Shown piece by piece: positions 6,025 through 6,674 of a stretch of 6,674 nucleotides of DNA. The translations under genes and the position numbers were made by a program. A model generated the notes under the pieces. That model was not told where the DNA came from and made no database searches. It saw only the letters and a program-made list of their open reading frames with translations. The stretch lies in the NCBI GenBank assembly GCA_016297645.1, contig JAEDGF010000092.1:1-6674 (forward strand), written 5' to 3'. The first letter of the stretch is position 1. The number at the start of each line of letters is the position of its first letter. The DNA is from Clostridiaceae bacterium (lineage in GTDB: Bacteria > Bacillota > Clostridia > Oscillospirales > Acutalibacteraceae).

Positions 6025-6533
6025 AGCTGTTTGTCTTTCTCGCGAGCGGATATCTGCGAGAATAACTGACGCAACTCTGCATGCGCATTTGTAATCGAAG
6101 TAATCTTTGCCGACACAGCGTCCCAATATGCCTGAGACTCTGCCTTTGCTTTTTTCAGCATTTCGTCGCATCGCTTTTGCGCAGCAGTTGTAGCGTCCTC
6201 TGCTTGCTTTTGTGCATCCGCAACGATTTGCAACGCTTTTTTCTGACTTTCTTTTTCACGCTGCGCACAAATTACTTGTTGGCGCTGGCTCAACCGCGCA
6301 ATGTTCTCAGTATACTGTTGACAGGCCCGTTCAGCTGCTTGAAATACACCGTTCAGCTGTAGAGAAGCCTCTGCAATAGAACCGGCTTTGTCAATGCAAA
6401 TCGCTTTATTTGCCAAAGCATCTTGTGCAGCTTGAAGCTGCTCGCGCAAGCGCTGATTTTCCCGGCTTTGTTCCAAAAGGAGATTCAGTAGGTCGCCGCG
6501 TCCCAACCTTCTCAATTCTTTTTCTGTCAACAC
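6021..6533 (-). CDS. Coiled-coil protein, first gene of the signal peptidase operon
   Basis: The product has about 170 residues, is rich in Gln, Ala, Glu and Lys, and is soluble throughout. Residues 3-50 (TEKELRRLGRGDLLNLLLEQ and on) and about 75-150 have long heptad-like helices. A central stretch AGSIAEASLQLNGVFQAAERA (about 50-70) looks conserved in type: similar proteins occur beside signal peptidases in clostridial pilin loci and are sometimes labelled DNA repair or DivIVA-like, without evidence. It has no signal peptide or membrane segment, so it should act inside the cell. The GTG at 6533 and the TTG at 6530 are both possible starts. The GAGGGA site ends only 2 nt before GTG but 5 nt before TTG, and TTG gives the common beginning MTEKEL. 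The 3' end overlaps the signal peptidase start as ATGA. Function unknown; a scaffold or localisation role for pilus assembly is a guess. Confidence 0.8.
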   Translation of the reverse strand: MLTEKELRRLGRGDLLNLLLEQSRENQRLREQLQAAQDALANKAICIDKAGSIAEASLQLNGVFQAAERACQQYTENIARLSQRQQVICAQREKESQKKALQIVADAQKQAEDATTAAQKRCDEMLKKAKAESQAYWDAVSAKITSITNAHAELRQLFSQISAREKDKQL

Positions 6534-6559
6534 AATCCCTCATTCCGTGTCCATTCCTC

Positions 6560-6594
6560 AAAAAAGGAACGGCAATTGAATGTACTGCCGTTCC
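6560..6594 (-). terminator. Intrinsic terminator just upstream of the coiled-coil gene (possible attenuator)
   Basis: On the minus strand GGAACGGCA (6594-6586) pairs perfectly with TGCCGTTCC (6574-6566) around an 11-nt loop, followed by six U (6565-6560). It lies only 27 nt before the GTG at 6533. It either ends a transcript entering from the right or acts as a conditional terminator in the operon leader. No separate promoter is visible between it and the gene, which favours the second reading. Confidence 0.85.
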
Positions 6595-6599
6595 CTTAC

Positions 6600-6674
6600 C
6601 AACTTCATCACGACTGTACACTTAGGCTGACGGGATTCAAACCCATGTCGCCCGTCAGTGCCCCTTTTCGGCAC
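6600..6674 (-). promoter_or_regulatory. Candidate structured leader RNA (partial, runs off the window)
   Basis: Reading the minus strand, GTGCC (6674-6670) pairs with GGCAC (6662-6658). CTGACGGG (6658-6651) then pairs with CCCGTCAG (6634-6627) across a 16-nt loop containing GGGTTTGAATCCC, which resembles a tRNA T arm. Downstream, AGTGTAC (6622-6616) can pair over 7 bp with GUACAUU in the loop of the following terminator. This order (folded element, terminator, ribosome binding site, gene) is typical of riboswitches and attenuators. I do not recognise a known class, and the 5' part lies outside the window. Confidence 0.35.

Noticed and set aside
6021..6171. Longer signal peptidase start at 6171
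   Set aside because: It would add 49 residues lying over the coiled-coil gene in another frame; the ATG at 6024 gives a normal N-terminus and an ATGA overlap.
6610..6674. tRNA gene on the minus strand, suggested by GGGTTTGAATCCC
   Set aside because: The loop has T where the T arm needs C. The hairpin in the anticodon arm position lacks the U before the anticodon, and the 3' sequence has no clear acceptor partner in view. A tRNA-like fold remains possible because the 5' part is missing.

Overview
The window looks like chromosomal DNA from a gut-type clostridial Firmicute (Oscillospirales/Lachnospirales-like). The grounds are a tandem P-II-like protein, an ECF sigma factor paired with a secreted beta-propeller protein, strong AGGAGG ribosome binding sites, intrinsic terminators, and a pilus-type locus (dedicated signal peptidase, adhesin with His/Cys repeats, class C sortase). 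No species can be named from the sequence alone.

Left part, plus strand. Bases 1-642 hold the end of a P-II-like regulator gene whose start lies outside the window, followed by a clear terminator (651-688). After a spacer of about 320 bp carrying a good ECF-type promoter (903-929), a two-gene operon follows: an ECF sigma factor (964-1500), then a 688-residue membrane-anchored beta-propeller protein (1487-3553) whose start overlaps the sigma gene by 14 nt. The propeller protein has a short cytoplasmic N-terminus, one membrane segment and a large outside domain, which is the layout of a transmembrane anti-sigma factor. The promoter in front of the sigma gene has the form that ECF factors usually recognise, so the pair probably controls itself.

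Middle part. Bases 3554-4384 are a poorly coding boundary. They hold three spaced copies of TCTTTCAC next to a long hairpin, a small AT-rich membrane-protein ORF (3873-4106), a perfect 15-bp two-way terminator (4167-4207) and a nested inverted repeat (4237-4286).

Right part, minus strand, read from high to low coordinates. A structured leader (about 6600-6674) is followed by an intrinsic terminator (6560-6594). Then come a coiled-coil protein (6533-6021), a signal peptidase I joined to it by an ATGA overlap (6024-5440), a frameshifted adhesin remnant (5426-4633) and a class C sortase cut after 53 residues (4546-4385). The first two genes are intact; the adhesin and sortase are broken. The set reads as a decayed or internally deleted sortase-assembled pilus operon. 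The leader plus terminator placed just before the first gene suggests control by attenuation or a riboswitch-like element, but no known riboswitch class was recognised.
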